NCBI GenBank assembly: GCA_016931115.1 | Contig: JAFGFM010000092.1 | Location: forward strand, 18,703 to 82,702 | Length of the DNA: 64,000 bases | Direction of reading: 5' to 3' | Source of the DNA: Deltaproteobacteria bacterium | GTDB lineage: Bacteria; Desulfobacterota; DSM-4660; Desulfatiglandales; HGW-15 | Program-made: the position numbers and the translations under genes | Notes under the pieces: generated by a model | What the model was told of the DNA's origin: nothing | Seen by the model: the letters and a program-made list of their open reading frames with translations, nothing else | Database searches by the model: none | In this document: piece by piece, positions 18,237 to 28,515 of the stretch | Position numbering within the stretch: the first letter of the stretch is position 1 | Layout: each line of letters begins with the position of its first letter

Positions 18237-19579
18237 CAGTTATTGCCTCTTTCCATATCAGTGTCTTCTGATCTTAATGCGCCGGAAATGAGTATTCGCG
18301 GAATTCCACCAAGCTTACCCTGAAGATAGCTTTTTCGAATATCTTTGTCATAACGTACATCTTTATAATCACTAAAGGCCAATAAAGAGGAACGCCCCTC
18401 ATTGTCCCGCTCTGTTACCCACATTTCATCTCTACGAAATAGCCGCTGATCCATCAAAAAAACATCATGGGTGGTCAACAATAATTGAGACCGGGTTTCA
18501 GGTGCACATGATTCCAGATATCCATTCAGTAATTCTCTGGTTAAAAGGGTATGCAGGCTCCGATCAATCTCATCAATGACAAATACTTTTTCGTTGCTAG
18601 ACGGGGCAAGTTCCAGAAAAGCCGGAATCAAATCAATGACACGTTGTGTTCCATCTGACTCCTGCTTCATATCAAAACGTATCTCATTTCCTGATGAATC
18701 ATTATGAAAGCTGACCAATTTTCGAGCTTCCAGTTCTCCATTTTTACGGACAATAGTAATTCGTTCACGTGTAGGTTCCACCAATAGGCGGACAGTAGCT
18801 CCTTCCGGGATTTCTTCTCGAAGTCTTGTCTTAAGATTTTCAGGTAAACCCAGATTATCAAATTCAACTTTTTCTCCACCAAGCCTCGAAATACCTGTGT
18901 CAAGATGACTTAGAGTCAGGTTCATATGGCCATATAATGGATTCTCCTCCTGAAAAAACCGTTCAAAAGGCTCAAAACGGCTATCCGGCGCTATCATAAC
19001 CAGACTATCTTTAAACCAGTCATAAATATGCTTAAATCTTTCAACCTTCTGGTTGACTGCATTAGTAAGAAATAACTGATTATCGCGGGTTCCCTGAAAT
19101 GCGAAATTAAGAAACTGGTCTTTTTTAAATTCAGTTGAAAATTTAATATCTCCTTCCTTGCGCCGATAAAGCTCTTTTTCAGATGTCTTTTGAATCTCTG
19201 TCAGCCACTCTTCAACTACACGATCACGGGTTACGCGGAAACCAAACTCATAGCAACAGTCATTAATATACAGCTCAAAGGATAAAAAAGTTGGTAATTT
19301 TAAACAGGAAGGGTTCAGCCTGAAGGGTTCTATAGGAATTATTGCCTCAGGTTGTGTGCCTTTGACCACAAATTGACGTGCAAAATTGAGCGCTTTAAAA
19401 AAATTTGTCTTACCTGATGCATTACCACCATAAATGGCAGCAATCGGTAATAATCGCATATTATATTTTGGGATGTGAGGCACTCGATCCAAGTGTTGTT
19501 TTTCACGGCTGGCAACCATAGAAAAAGTTACCTTAGACTGGAACGATAACCAGTTTTCTACAGAAAATGATATTAACAT
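18236..19579 (-). CDS. AAA15-family ATPase (RloA/AbiLi-like)
   Basis: [63 protein letters not shown]. Confidence 0.85.
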   Translation of the reverse strand: MLISFSVENWLSFQSKVTFSMVASREKQHLDRVPHIPKYNMRLLPIAAIYGGNASGKTNFFKALNFARQFVVKGTQPEAIIPIEPFRLNPSCLKLPTFLSFELYINDCCYEFGFRVTRDRVVEEWLTEIQKTSEKELYRRKEGDIKFSTEFKKDQFLNFAFQGTRDNQLFLTNAVNQKVERFKHIYDWFKDSLVMIAPDSRFEPFERFFQEENPLYGHMNLTLSHLDTGISRLGGEKVEFDNLGLPENLKTRLREEIPEGATVRLLVEPTRERITIVRKNGELEARKLVSFHNDSSGNEIRFDMKQESDGTQRVIDLIPAFLELAPSSNEKVFVIDEIDRSLHTLLTRELLNGYLESCAPETRSQLLLTTHDVFLMDQRLFRRDEMWVTERDNEGRSSLLAFSDYKDVRYDKDIRKSYLQGKLGGIPRILISGALRSEDTDMERGNN

Positions 19580-19716
19580 ATTAATTCTCCGATTTATTCT
19601 CTTGAAATATATTTTTATTAAATATTAGCATCCTAATGTCTGCATTTCAAGAGATAATGTCTCGCAAAGTAATAATTTACCATGGATTGCACGGATATTA
19701 TTAAAAAATCAAAGGC

Positions 19717-19797
19717 GTTAACCGTGAATTCATGAATACCAGGAATTTTTTTCTTGTCTTTAATATCCGGGTAATCATTGTGATTCGTGGTTCCTTC
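19717..19797. repeat. Imperfect inverted repeat of the AACCACGAAT family between brxC and the rloA-like gene
   Basis: TTAACCGTGAATTCATGAATACC on + versus AACCACGAATCACAATGATTACC on -, enclosing ~35 nt. Confidence 0.5.
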
Positions 19798-19799
19798 TT

Positions 19800-22700
19800 T
19801 TATCGGATTTGTATACGATCACCCGATTTAATAGCCTCTTCCAGTTTTTGCCTGAGTTCATTCAAAAATCTGTTTATATCTTCTATACTTTCCAGGTAGT
19901 TATCACCTACCAGCTCAACCGGTTTAACAACACGCCTGGGTTTAATCTTTTGAGGTTCAGATACACCCTGCTTTTTCTCAGCCGAATTATTTACAAATGC
20001 CTCAATCCTACCCATTGCATTGTCAAATGCCTTTTCAGCCTCCTGCTCCATCTGTGCCAGATGCGCTATGCTTTCTATCCTTTCAATACTATCTCTTAGA
20101 TTCTGTAACTGGGTTGTGGAATTGTAAATCAGGTTGCCATCTCCACTGACGCTTTGGACCTCTTTTTTGATTCTGTTTAAAAAGCCATCTATCCTGCTTA
20201 AAACCTCAGACTGTTTCTGTTTGACAAAGGCATTGTTTATTTCCTTTACAGCGCTTACCAGCCCGTCTGTCTCATGGATAATGCCATAGGGCGCTTTGGA
20301 GGACAGTATCTCCTGCATTCTTTTAAGAGCCGGCGCAGCCGTTTCATCCTGTTCCAGCTCAAAGCGGTTTATATCGAATTTGTTATATGCTAAACGCAGC
20401 TTGTCCCATGTGTGCATCTGGTTTTCATAAAACTGTTCCAGAGTATGAAAATTATCTGAAAGATCAAGCAGGTCATCCTTATTGGCATTAAACCTGTCTA
20501 TAAATTTATAGCTTTCATCAACAGATAACAGGGGCCTTATTATATTCAATGCCTCTGTTATCTCTTCTTTGCCAGGGTATTCCCCAGTGTCTGCCAGTGG
20601 CTTAAAACTGTTCAGAGATGTTTCCCATGTTTTAAGCTTGTTTTTTAAAAAGGCGCAAAGGGCGTCTTCATTATCAGGCCCCATTTCAGAGAATACATCC
20701 TTGCCTGTCTTCCTTGCCCTCTGAAGCGCCTCAGGGTCTGATGTTTTTCTTTTATGAATGGTGATCTTTTTCCACTTAGAGGATGCCTTGATCTGTTCAA
20801 AGACTTTATTGAGTGGAAGTATATCTGCATCCATTTTAAGGCTGATCTCTCCAACTGCAAGAAGCCTGCATATAAGGAGTATCACCTCCATCTCAGGCCA
20901 ACCATATGGCCGGACAGAATAACGCTTTTCAATCATGTCGCTGATTATGATTGAATGATTCTTTATGTTGCACAGGTCGACATAATTGCGAAGATCTTCA
21001 ATGGCCTTGGGGTTGTTCTGTTCAATTGTAAGGTCAAGACTCTGTTGGGCTATATCATTACTTTTTAGAACCGCCTGAATTTCCTTCTCCGGTTCACTGT
21101 GTACATATTCCAGGTAGCTCATCTTGGAAAATGTGTTTGTTATTAAATACTCAAATGCCTCTTCCAGGGTAGATATGGGGGCTGAAGCCTTGATATTGAC
21201 CTTCTGGCCAGCAATAAAATAGGAGGCATCAACCAGCATTTCAGCAAGAATCTTATTCAGGCGTTCCCTCCGCACGCGATTTTCCTCGGCATTATCCCTT
21301 CTTACTCTTTGTGCTGTAGTTGGAAGGTTGCTATCACTTTTGGTCCTGAGATATTTGTCGGTCCGGGCGTATGTGCGTAGTTCCCTATCAAAATTTTCGT
21401 CATCCCTTAGCCGGATAATTATCTGACCACCCTCATTACTACTGTCAAGAATACACTTTCGGTCAGAATATTTATCATAATCTTCATTAAGGGGAGAAAT
21501 TACTGAGACAACCAGTCCTCCTTCGGTCTTATTCCCTACAGGATACAGATCGCAGAGCCTTGTAAACCCAAAATCCATCTTGTTTTTGGTATATCTGTGT
21601 TTCCTCTGATCCTTGTATATATCACTGAATATCATATCCCCCAAAAGCCGACTCTCTTCGGCAGTGCTTAGATCAATGCCCTTAATCTCCCTGTTGATAT
21701 CCCTTTCTTCATTAGTGAGAAAGAAATATCTATCACCATTACGTTTTATAAGATTTATCGATTCAAGGCGCTGGAGAGATGCTTCTATATGTTGCTTTAA
21801 TGCGATACGATCAGCATCAATCTCCTCCAGACATAGAGTTACAAGATTATCTGTATTGCCTTTTATCTCTTCAACATGGCGAATAAGAAACAATACCTGT
21901 AATACCTTGATATCAAAGGGTTCAAGGTTAGGATTATCAGATGCCTGATTTATTGTCCTTTTTACTGATGTATCAAGAAAACTCTCAATAGATGGATAGA
22001 ACTCATAAAGAGGAACAAGTACACCGACATCTTTCAATGCCACATTCTGCACTGCGGACTGGAAGGCGTCCAGCATAGACCTTTCACCTTTGGCAAGATG
22101 TAATCCTGTTGCACCAGCGTTTCTGATCACCTCGAATATCTTCTGAAGAAGTGCGAACTGGTAAGGTACAAAGGGGTAATTCCAGGCAAAATCGTCCATA
22201 TCTGAATATGGCTTCAAGGTCATACGACAATCCATGAATGACAATTGATTACGGAGGATATCGCCTTTTTCTCTGAATATTCTTGAGAGCTCTTCTTTCA
22301 CGTCATCGTTTTTCTCAAGAATGCGCCTTCTAATAACCTCATCTGCATTTCTGCTGGAAAGTGAAAGGCGTGTTCTGAACCGGCCCTGTATCTTTGAAAA
22401 GTCATTTTTTGCTGATGTCCGAAGTTCACCAATAACTTTATTTATCTCTTCCTGGGAGGTGACAATAACCCATGCCCTGCCTTTACAAAGGGTTCCTAAG
22501 TCTTCAATAACTGTCTGAAGGTTTAGCATGAGGTGCCCATCGGTGCCAATGAACTGCCCTATTTCATCCACCAGGAAGACAAGACGGCTATTAGGCCCTC
22601 TTGAATCAAGATACTCCTTTATCCATTTTGCCAGGTTTTCTACAGTAAGCGAAAAATTGCCGGGTGCATTATCTATCCATTTTTCTGCTGACTCCCTGCT

Positions 22701-23435
22701 TTGCTCAAGGGTCTTTTGAAATGCCTCTATCACTTGATCCCTGTTGAACGCATAGGCGTCTCTTTCATCGAGCCATTCAGTCCCTGTGATTTCAAGATAG
22801 TTTTTATGGAACTCTTTCAGCTTATTTTTGCTCGCAAGATAACGCTCCATGTGGGCTATATGAGGATGATCTCCATCAAATCCCTGTATTTCATTGAGCA
22901 CTTTAAGGAATACCGAAAGGATTGCATCTCTTCCGGGCCTGCTGTCAGCCTTACTATCTATATTAAAGAGTATGACCTCTGCTTTTGATAAGCCCGCTCT
23001 TTTTATATCACCAAGAAGCATGGCATCTGATACCTTTTCATTTAAAAAATCGATAGCCTGTTTTTGTTGCCCTGAATGAGAAAGGGTTTTATTACCCAGT
23101 AAATATGAAAGCACCTTAATAAAATGGGACTTACCGGAGCCGAAGAAGCCTGAAATCCATACACCCATCTTTCCTGTTATGGCTGGATCATTGGGATTAT
23201 CCATTACATTAAGATAGGCAGTGAGAAAATCACGGAAATGCCTATCGAGTTCCTGCGTTAAGACAAACTCGTCAAGTTCCTGCCATACGGAGTTTTCATC
23301 CAACTGCTGGGCCTTGATAACACCATTTATTGACCGGAATATATCCTTCTTGAATAGGCTTTTTATCTGCATTTCAACCTCATTATGGAACGAGCTTAAA
23401 GGCTCTATAGTAGTTGTTGCTTTTTGTTTTTCCAA
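19800..23435 (-). CDS. brxC: BrxC, BREX P-loop ATPase (DUF6079-like)
   Basis: GVWISGFFGSGKSHFIKVLSYLLGN; LVFLVDEIGQFIG; 1211 aa; position between brxB and pglX. Confidence 0.93.
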   Translation of the reverse strand: MEKQKATTTIEPLSSFHNEVEMQIKSLFKKDIFRSINGVIKAQQLDENSVWQELDEFVLTQELDRHFRDFLTAYLNVMDNPNDPAITGKMGVWISGFFGSGKSHFIKVLSYLLGNKTLSHSGQQKQAIDFLNEKVSDAMLLGDIKRAGLSKAEVILFNIDSKADSRPGRDAILSVFLKVLNEIQGFDGDHPHIAHMERYLASKNKLKEFHKNYLEITGTEWLDERDAYAFNRDQVIEAFQKTLEQSRESAEKWIDNAPGNFSLTVENLAKWIKEYLDSRGPNSRLVFLVDEIGQFIGTDGHLMLNLQTVIEDLGTLCKGRAWVIVTSQEEINKVIGELRTSAKNDFSKIQGRFRTRLSLSSRNADEVIRRRILEKNDDVKEELSRIFREKGDILRNQLSFMDCRMTLKPYSDMDDFAWNYPFVPYQFALLQKIFEVIRNAGATGLHLAKGERSMLDAFQSAVQNVALKDVGVLVPLYEFYPSIESFLDTSVKRTINQASDNPNLEPFDIKVLQVLFLIRHVEEIKGNTDNLVTLCLEEIDADRIALKQHIEASLQRLESINLIKRNGDRYFFLTNEERDINREIKGIDLSTAEESRLLGDMIFSDIYKDQRKHRYTKNKMDFGFTRLCDLYPVGNKTEGGLVVSVISPLNEDYDKYSDRKCILDSSNEGGQIIIRLRDDENFDRELRTYARTDKYLRTKSDSNLPTTAQRVRRDNAEENRVRRERLNKILAEMLVDASYFIAGQKVNIKASAPISTLEEAFEYLITNTFSKMSYLEYVHSEPEKEIQAVLKSNDIAQQSLDLTIEQNNPKAIEDLRNYVDLCNIKNHSIIISDMIEKRYSVRPYGWPEMEVILLICRLLAVGEISLKMDADILPLNKVFEQIKASSKWKKITIHKRKTSDPEALQRARKTGKDVFSEMGPDNEDALCAFLKNKLKTWETSLNSFKPLADTGEYPGKEEITEALNIIRPLLSVDESYKFIDRFNANKDDLLDLSDNFHTLEQFYENQMHTWDKLRLAYNKFDINRFELEQDETAAPALKRMQEILSSKAPYGIIHETDGLVSAVKEINNAFVKQKQSEVLSRIDGFLNRIKKEVQSVSGDGNLIYNSTTQLQNLRDSIERIESIAHLAQMEQEAEKAFDNAMGRIEAFVNNSAEKKQGVSEPQKIKPRRVVKPVELVGDNYLESIEDINRFLNELRQKLEEAIKSGDRIQIR

Positions 23436-23958
23436 ATAATCTTAAAGACTGGCCATCATAACGGCCAGGGTAAAACATTACCAGGGGGGTTTTACCCATC
23501 ACAACCTGGAGATTATTTAACAGGATATGAGATCTTACCAGAGGCCAGACACTGCCGACACCTGATATGAGCACAAGATCCTGAGTATCCGGTTTGCAGG
23601 AATCAGCAAAGAGTTAAATTAGTTTCTCTGTTTTAAGCACACCTTGCAGGGCATTGATAAGGGAATTATCTCCCTTATCCCTTTGTTTTTCAAAAGACTT
23701 TTCAAGAAGATTTCGTTCTTTGAGATATGAAACAATAAGATCAAAAAGATTTATATGTTTTACTCTAAGAGTTGGTCTGTGCTTTGGGATATGATCCAGA
23801 ATAAAGGTGATAAATTCACGAATTCTGAGTTCGGCCTCAGGAGGGTAATCAAATATATAAAATACTATTTCATTACTCAGACCTTTACCACTCAAAAATT
23901 CCGGCGATGTAATTTTTGGCAGCACTTCATTCATGCGTTCTGTAAGGGAGTCGATCAT
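23383..23958 (-). pseudogene. brxB: BrxB (DUF1788) interrupted by an in-frame TAA
   Basis: ORFs 23614-23976 and 23383-23574 share a frame (both = 0 mod 3): ...GVLKTEKLI*LFADSCKPDTQDLVLISGVGSVWPLVRSHILLNNLQVVMGKTPLVMFYPGRYDGQSLRLFGKTKSNNYYRAFKLVP. Confidence 0.9.
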
Positions 23959-24545
23959 GGTTCCACCTGAATACACCTTAAAACATATTGTTCATTTTCC
24001 TTCTCAAGGTAACTAATAACCTGTGAAGCTATATGAATTTTCTGAAGTTTTTTTGTTTTCATGTCTTCAATATAACCTGCCTGAGCAATAATATGAAAAA
24101 TAGAAGACCTGAGCCTCCTTACGGTAGTTTCCTCCCAGACAGGCATTTCAGATTCACGCCTGTGGCAGTCCTCCAGATATTCCTCCCACAGCCTGTATGA
24201 CAAAACAGTGTTGAAAATCCTGTATTGCTCTCTGACAACCTGATCGAGAAAATCTCCTAGTAAAGGGCTGTGTTTGACTGCCGCAGCCAGTGTTGCATGG
24301 ACTGCAACTGAACCAACACCATCTCTTATCAGCTTCCACAGTTCAGGTTTCATCAACTCAAGCCGCTTGCGTATTAATCGGCCAAGACGTATAGCCGTGG
24401 CCTTAGAACGGGCTTTAAGTATATTATTTTCAATTATCTCTTTTTTCCATTTTTCATCATTTGGATTTTCTAAAATTAACCCGGCTATGATGCGACTTTC
24501 AGCTATTTTTAAAGACCCCGCTGTAATATCGGCACTATATTTCAT
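23955..24545 (-). CDS. brxA: BrxA (DUF1819)
   Basis: KYSADITAGSLKIAESRIIAGLIL...; first gene of the BREX cluster, upstream of brxB. Confidence 0.88.
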   Translation of the reverse strand: MKYSADITAGSLKIAESRIIAGLILENPNDEKWKKEIIENNILKARSKATAIRLGRLIRKRLELMKPELWKLIRDGVGSVAVHATLAAAVKHSPLLGDFLDQVVREQYRIFNTVLSYRLWEEYLEDCHRRESEMPVWEETTVRRLRSSIFHIIAQAGYIEDMKTKKLQKIHIASQVISYLEKENEQYVLRCIQVEP

Positions 24546-25094
24546 GATAAAAGTCTGTAAAAAGATGGCTGCATTAATAACCTAATTTCAAAATTATGAA
24601 TTTAAATGTTAATAAATTATTAATTATATACTGGAATAGTGATAAATTATTTATTTTGAGCCTTTTTTTAACAGGAAAAATCAATTACAGCAAGTTTGTT
24701 TTGGCATATTTGCAATTGTTATGAAGTTGAATCTATTTTAACAATACCGGGTTATCAACTTCTAAGATATTCTTGCTACCAGTATTATTCTGGAATTAAT
24801 ATACCGACCTGATTCCATCGGGAGCAGGGACCTTTTTATTGATTGAGCGTGGCATGATAAAGAACAGGGCTTCTCTTTTAATAAATTGAATTAAGGGTAT
24901 CTAATTAAAAAGAAGATCGTTCTATTCTTACACGAGATACACTTACAGCGTACTGAGCCTGGATTTAGTTTGACACTCAGAGTGATATTCCTTACACTTT
25001 TTTGGAAAAAGCGACATCTTATCACCTCCCTCGCTTCATACCATGATGGGTGAAAAAGGTTGCCCATCTAACATTTATTTAAAGGAGATGACTA

Positions 25095-25289
25095 ATGAGA
25101 GAGGTAATCTATAAAGATGGTATATATCTCAACCACAGCGCACATGGCATGGCGAGGATGAGCCTTAATGGAGATAAGCTGACACCGGAGTGGCTTTCAA
25201 CAGATGCCAAATATCCGAATGAGTGGTATGCATTTAATCCGCAGGTTAACAGTAGGGTAGGGATTTACTCCCGATCTGATTTGCGTTAA
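25095..25289 (+). pseudogene. Probable truncated PQQ-type beta-propeller fragment
   Basis: 64 aa (VIYKDGIYLNHSAHGMARMSLNGDKLTPEW) resembles one propeller repeat; abruptly ended just before a palindromic repeat. Confidence 0.4.
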
Positions 25290-25294
25290 ATATT

Positions 25295-25322
25295 GTAGAG
25301 ACAAGGCATTCCTTGTCTCTAC
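25295..25322. repeat. Palindromic repeat GTAGAGACAAGG-CATT-CCTTGTCTCTAC
   Basis: Perfect 12-bp arms, 4-nt loop. Confidence 0.85.
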
Positions 25323-25429
25323 AGGGTGGTGCATAAAACACCACTCTGCTAAATAATAAACCTGTCTTCATGAAATCACTTTGTGATACAACCTGGCAGA
25401 CGGGCATCCATTGGTTTTTGATTTCCTTT

Positions 25430-26188
25430 TTAACCATGATCCTTTTTACTTTTTCCAGGGTGCTGATACCACATTTTATAACAGGCATCCCGGTTCTGAA
25501 GGGGACTTAAGTAGCGCAACATATGCAGAAACATTATTAAATGCTCCTTTATACTGTACCATTTTATCTTTCTGCTGCTTGTGATAATTGATTCATCAAG
25601 GATAATAAACCTCTTCCCATGTTTCCTGCCCCAGCGCCTTAATGCCCTTGAAAAGTGGATCTCTTCAGATGCATAATAGCGTTCATCAAACCCGCCTGTT
25701 TCCATGAATGCATCATGTGTGCAAAATACATATGCCCCGCAGGCCCATTTGAATGTTTTTGACAGTATCAGCCATGTTATAATGCCGCACTTAGCCACCA
25801 ATGGGAGATGTCCATCAAACTCAACGAGTGCGCCACCTCCGCAATACCTTTCAGATGCGAGGGTGTTAAGTGTCTTTTCAAGTAAGGCAGGTGAAATTAA
25901 AGTGTCACTGTCAACAAAGATAAGATATTTGCCAGATGCCGCTTTTGCCCCGGTATTGCGTGCCCTGGAAATCTGCTGGTGCTCTTCAAAGACAACCCTT
26001 GCTCCATATTCTTTTGCAATGGAGGCAGTAGAGTCTGTCGAATTATTGTCAGTGACTATAATCTCACCCCTGAATCGGCTAATGGTATTCATTGAGTGTC
26101 TGAGGTTTTCAAGGGTTTGAGGAAGATATTCTTCCTCATTATAGGCGGGTATGGTAATAGAATAATCTATATTTGTACCTGGCTTCAT
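25430..26188 (-). CDS. Family 2 glycosyltransferase
   Basis: SITIPAYNEEEYLPQTLENL; GEIIVTDNNSTDSTASIAKEYGA; FVDSDT. Confidence 0.9.
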   Translation of the reverse strand: MKPGTNIDYSITIPAYNEEEYLPQTLENLRHSMNTISRFRGEIIVTDNNSTDSTASIAKEYGARVVFEEHQQISRARNTGAKAASGKYLIFVDSDTLISPALLEKTLNTLASERYCGGGALVEFDGHLPLVAKCGIITWLILSKTFKWACGAYVFCTHDAFMETGGFDERYYASEEIHFSRALRRWGRKHGKRFIILDESIITSSRKIKWYSIKEHLIMFLHMLRYLSPLQNRDACYKMWYQHPGKSKKDHG

Positions 26189-26220
26189 ATATCTCCAGCT
26201 TGGCTATCAATATAAAACGA

Positions 26221-26335
26221 TTCACCGCAAAGACGCAGAGAACGCAGGGAATTATTTTGGTATCTCCCATCTAAAAAATCACATTGAACTCTGCGTACTC
26301 TGCGTCTCTAGAGAGTGGAACGAACGGGCGGTGAA
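26221..26335. repeat. MITE-like inverted pair of the TTCACCGCAAAGACGCAGAG repeat family
   Basis: TTCACCGCAAAGACGCAGAGAACGCAG at the left; reverse complement of the right end is TTCACCGC...AGACGCAGAGTACGCAGAG. Confidence 0.8.
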
Positions 26336-26342
26336 CCTGCTT

Positions 26343-27029
26343 TTAAAACCCGTAAAATTTAACCATTGTGTCCAAAGGTTCCCTGTCACGGAAATCCTTT
26401 GTCACCTCATTGTCCCAGTCCGGATATCCTATTGCAATGCCAAGTGCAAGGCATTTATCCTGGGGGATGTCGATTTCCTGCCGAATGAGATCAGGGTATA
26501 CAACAGCCATTGCCTGGGCGATGGTGCCGAGTCCGTAATTCACAGCAAGGAGCATGATATTCTGTACTGCAGAACCGGAATCATACATGCCCCAGACATT
26601 TATGCCCTTTTCCTGTTTATAATAACTTTTATCCATTAAAAGATATATGCAGGTTGTTGCACCATAATTGGTGAAATTGATAAGCATCTTCTTTTCCATC
26701 TCCTCCTTGCTTAGCTCAGAGGTGCGGCCCCGCCTCTCCTTTATCTGCATCTTTTTGATACGGGAGGCAAATGGTTCAGGAAATACATATGGCCTGGGGA
26801 CTTCAGACTGTGAGCCCGGCATGGCAGAAGGGCCGCGTTTTACAAAGGCATCCTGTATGGCCTTGAGTTTTTTACCTGTGACCACTGCAAATTCCCAGGG
26901 CTGGGTATTTGCCCATGAAGGGGCGCGCATGGCATCGTCAAGTATCTTTTTAAGGAGATCAAGTGGCACCTGATCCGGTTTAAATGCCCTAATGCTCTTT
27001 CTTTCCTTTATTGCCTGTAAAACATCCAT
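26343..27029 (-). CDS. Nitroreductase family protein
   Basis: MDVLQAIKERKSIRAFKPDQVPLDLLKKILDDAMRAPSWANTQPWEF. Confidence 0.92.
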   Translation of the reverse strand: MDVLQAIKERKSIRAFKPDQVPLDLLKKILDDAMRAPSWANTQPWEFAVVTGKKLKAIQDAFVKRGPSAMPGSQSEVPRPYVFPEPFASRIKKMQIKERRGRTSELSKEEMEKKMLINFTNYGATTCIYLLMDKSYYKQEKGINVWGMYDSGSAVQNIMLLAVNYGLGTIAQAMAVVYPDLIRQEIDIPQDKCLALGIAIGYPDWDNEVTKDFRDREPLDTMVKFYGF

Positions 27030-27413
27030 TTGTATTCCCTCCTTGCTCTATTTAGAATTAATACTCCTGCCCAAATCTGGGCTTTTGTAACAGCGGAAAT
27101 TTTGAGATGATCTGATTATATAATATAGATCATGGTAATTAGGCAAGAAAACAGAGTATTATATAATGTGAAAAATTCTATAACAGTCTGCCCAGGAGTT
27201 GAAAACCATGAATATAAAGCAATAAATATCTTTTTATTTACCGAATATGGATATTGACCTTTTATAATGGTTCTATTACTTTAAATCCTGTAATGGTTTT
27301 ACATGATGCCGTTATTTCTTTTCACAGAATCAAAAAGTTAAATTTTCTGTATTCCCTGCATTTTTTATTAACTATAAGCGGAGCATAATTACCTGAAGAT
27401 CAAGGAGGATAAA

Positions 27414-28505
27414 ATGGAAGATAATAGAACTGTTTTTGATGTATTGTCTGAACAGCTCAGACGCAATCGCGGGGACCGGCTTTTCAAAATGAAATTTCCA
27501 GGAGGAATTATGCTTGTTGTTATCCTCTTTATAGTAGTTGTTATACTCTATAACTCCTTCTTAAAATATGTGGAGCCCAACGAATATGGTATTAAGCAGG
27601 TGAAAATAGGGATAAGCAGGGGTATTCAAAAAGAGCCCTATACAACCGGTCTTCATTTTGTTATCCCAGGCATGCAAAAGATGCATTTTCTTCCAAGGGA
27701 TATCCAGGTGCTGGAACTCACCAATTATCCCCAGTCAGCCTCCAGTTTCGCAAGGCAGGAGAGGGCAGTCCATATACAGACATCGGATGGTTTTTTTGTC
27801 GATGTGGACTTATCAATCCTCTATCATATAGAAGACCCATATAAGGTATTTACCAAGATTGGTCCGGGCAGCCTGTTTGAGGATAATGGTATTATCCCAA
27901 AGGCAGAGCCGACCCTAAAAGAGACACTTGGAGAACTGACAACAGAAGAATTCTACAACAGTATTCTGAGGACAGAGAAGGCAGAGAATGCCAAAAAACG
28001 GCTGAACCAGGAGCTTAACGAAAAAGGTATAAAGGTTGATCAGGTACTTGTGCGCTATTTTAAATACAGTGATGAGATTCAGAAGAACATAGAAGAAAAG
28101 AAACTGAAGGATCAGCTTGTGTTTAAAAACCAGGCAGAGGCCAGGGCCTCTATAGAAGAGGCCAAGTTAAAGAAGATTACCCAGGAGGGAATGGTTATGG
28201 TCGATGTTGAGATAGAAAAGGGGAAGGCCTATGTAACAAGAACCCGCGCTGAAAAGGATCTCTATTTCAGGAAGAAGACAGCAGATGCTGATCTGCTTGT
28301 GAAATTGGCGGAGGCTGAAAAGACAAGGTTGAAGAATGAGGCATTAAAGGGGAAGGGTGCAGAGAGGATGGTTGGTCTTAAAATGGCTGATGTGTACAAA
28401 GGTTTAGATGTTATCATACTGCCAAGCGATGGGCCAAATGGTGTAAACCCGCTTGATCTGGAAAGTACCCTTAAACTTTTTGATGTCCAGAAGGGAGGTG
28501 AATAA
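27414..28505 (+). CDS. SPFH/band 7 membrane protein
   Basis: N-terminal TM segment, then VEPNEYGIKQVKIGIS...GLHFVIPG and HIQTSDGFFVDVDLSILYHIEDP. Confidence 0.85.
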   Translation: MEDNRTVFDVLSEQLRRNRGDRLFKMKFPGGIMLVVILFIVVVILYNSFLKYVEPNEYGIKQVKIGISRGIQKEPYTTGLHFVIPGMQKMHFLPRDIQVLELTNYPQSASSFARQERAVHIQTSDGFFVDVDLSILYHIEDPYKVFTKIGPGSLFEDNGIIPKAEPTLKETLGELTTEEFYNSILRTEKAENAKKRLNQELNEKGIKVDQVLVRYFKYSDEIQKNIEEKKLKDQLVFKNQAEARASIEEAKLKKITQEGMVMVDVEIEKGKAYVTRTRAEKDLYFRKKTADADLLVKLAEAEKTRLKNEALKGKGAERMVGLKMADVYKGLDVIILPSDGPNGVNPLDLESTLKLFDVQKGGE

Positions 28506-28515
28506 AATGCGTAAA

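Noticed and set aside
24546-25094. A BREX-linked RNA or regulator in the AT-rich upstream region
   Set aside because: No ORF and no convincing structure beyond short weak hairpins
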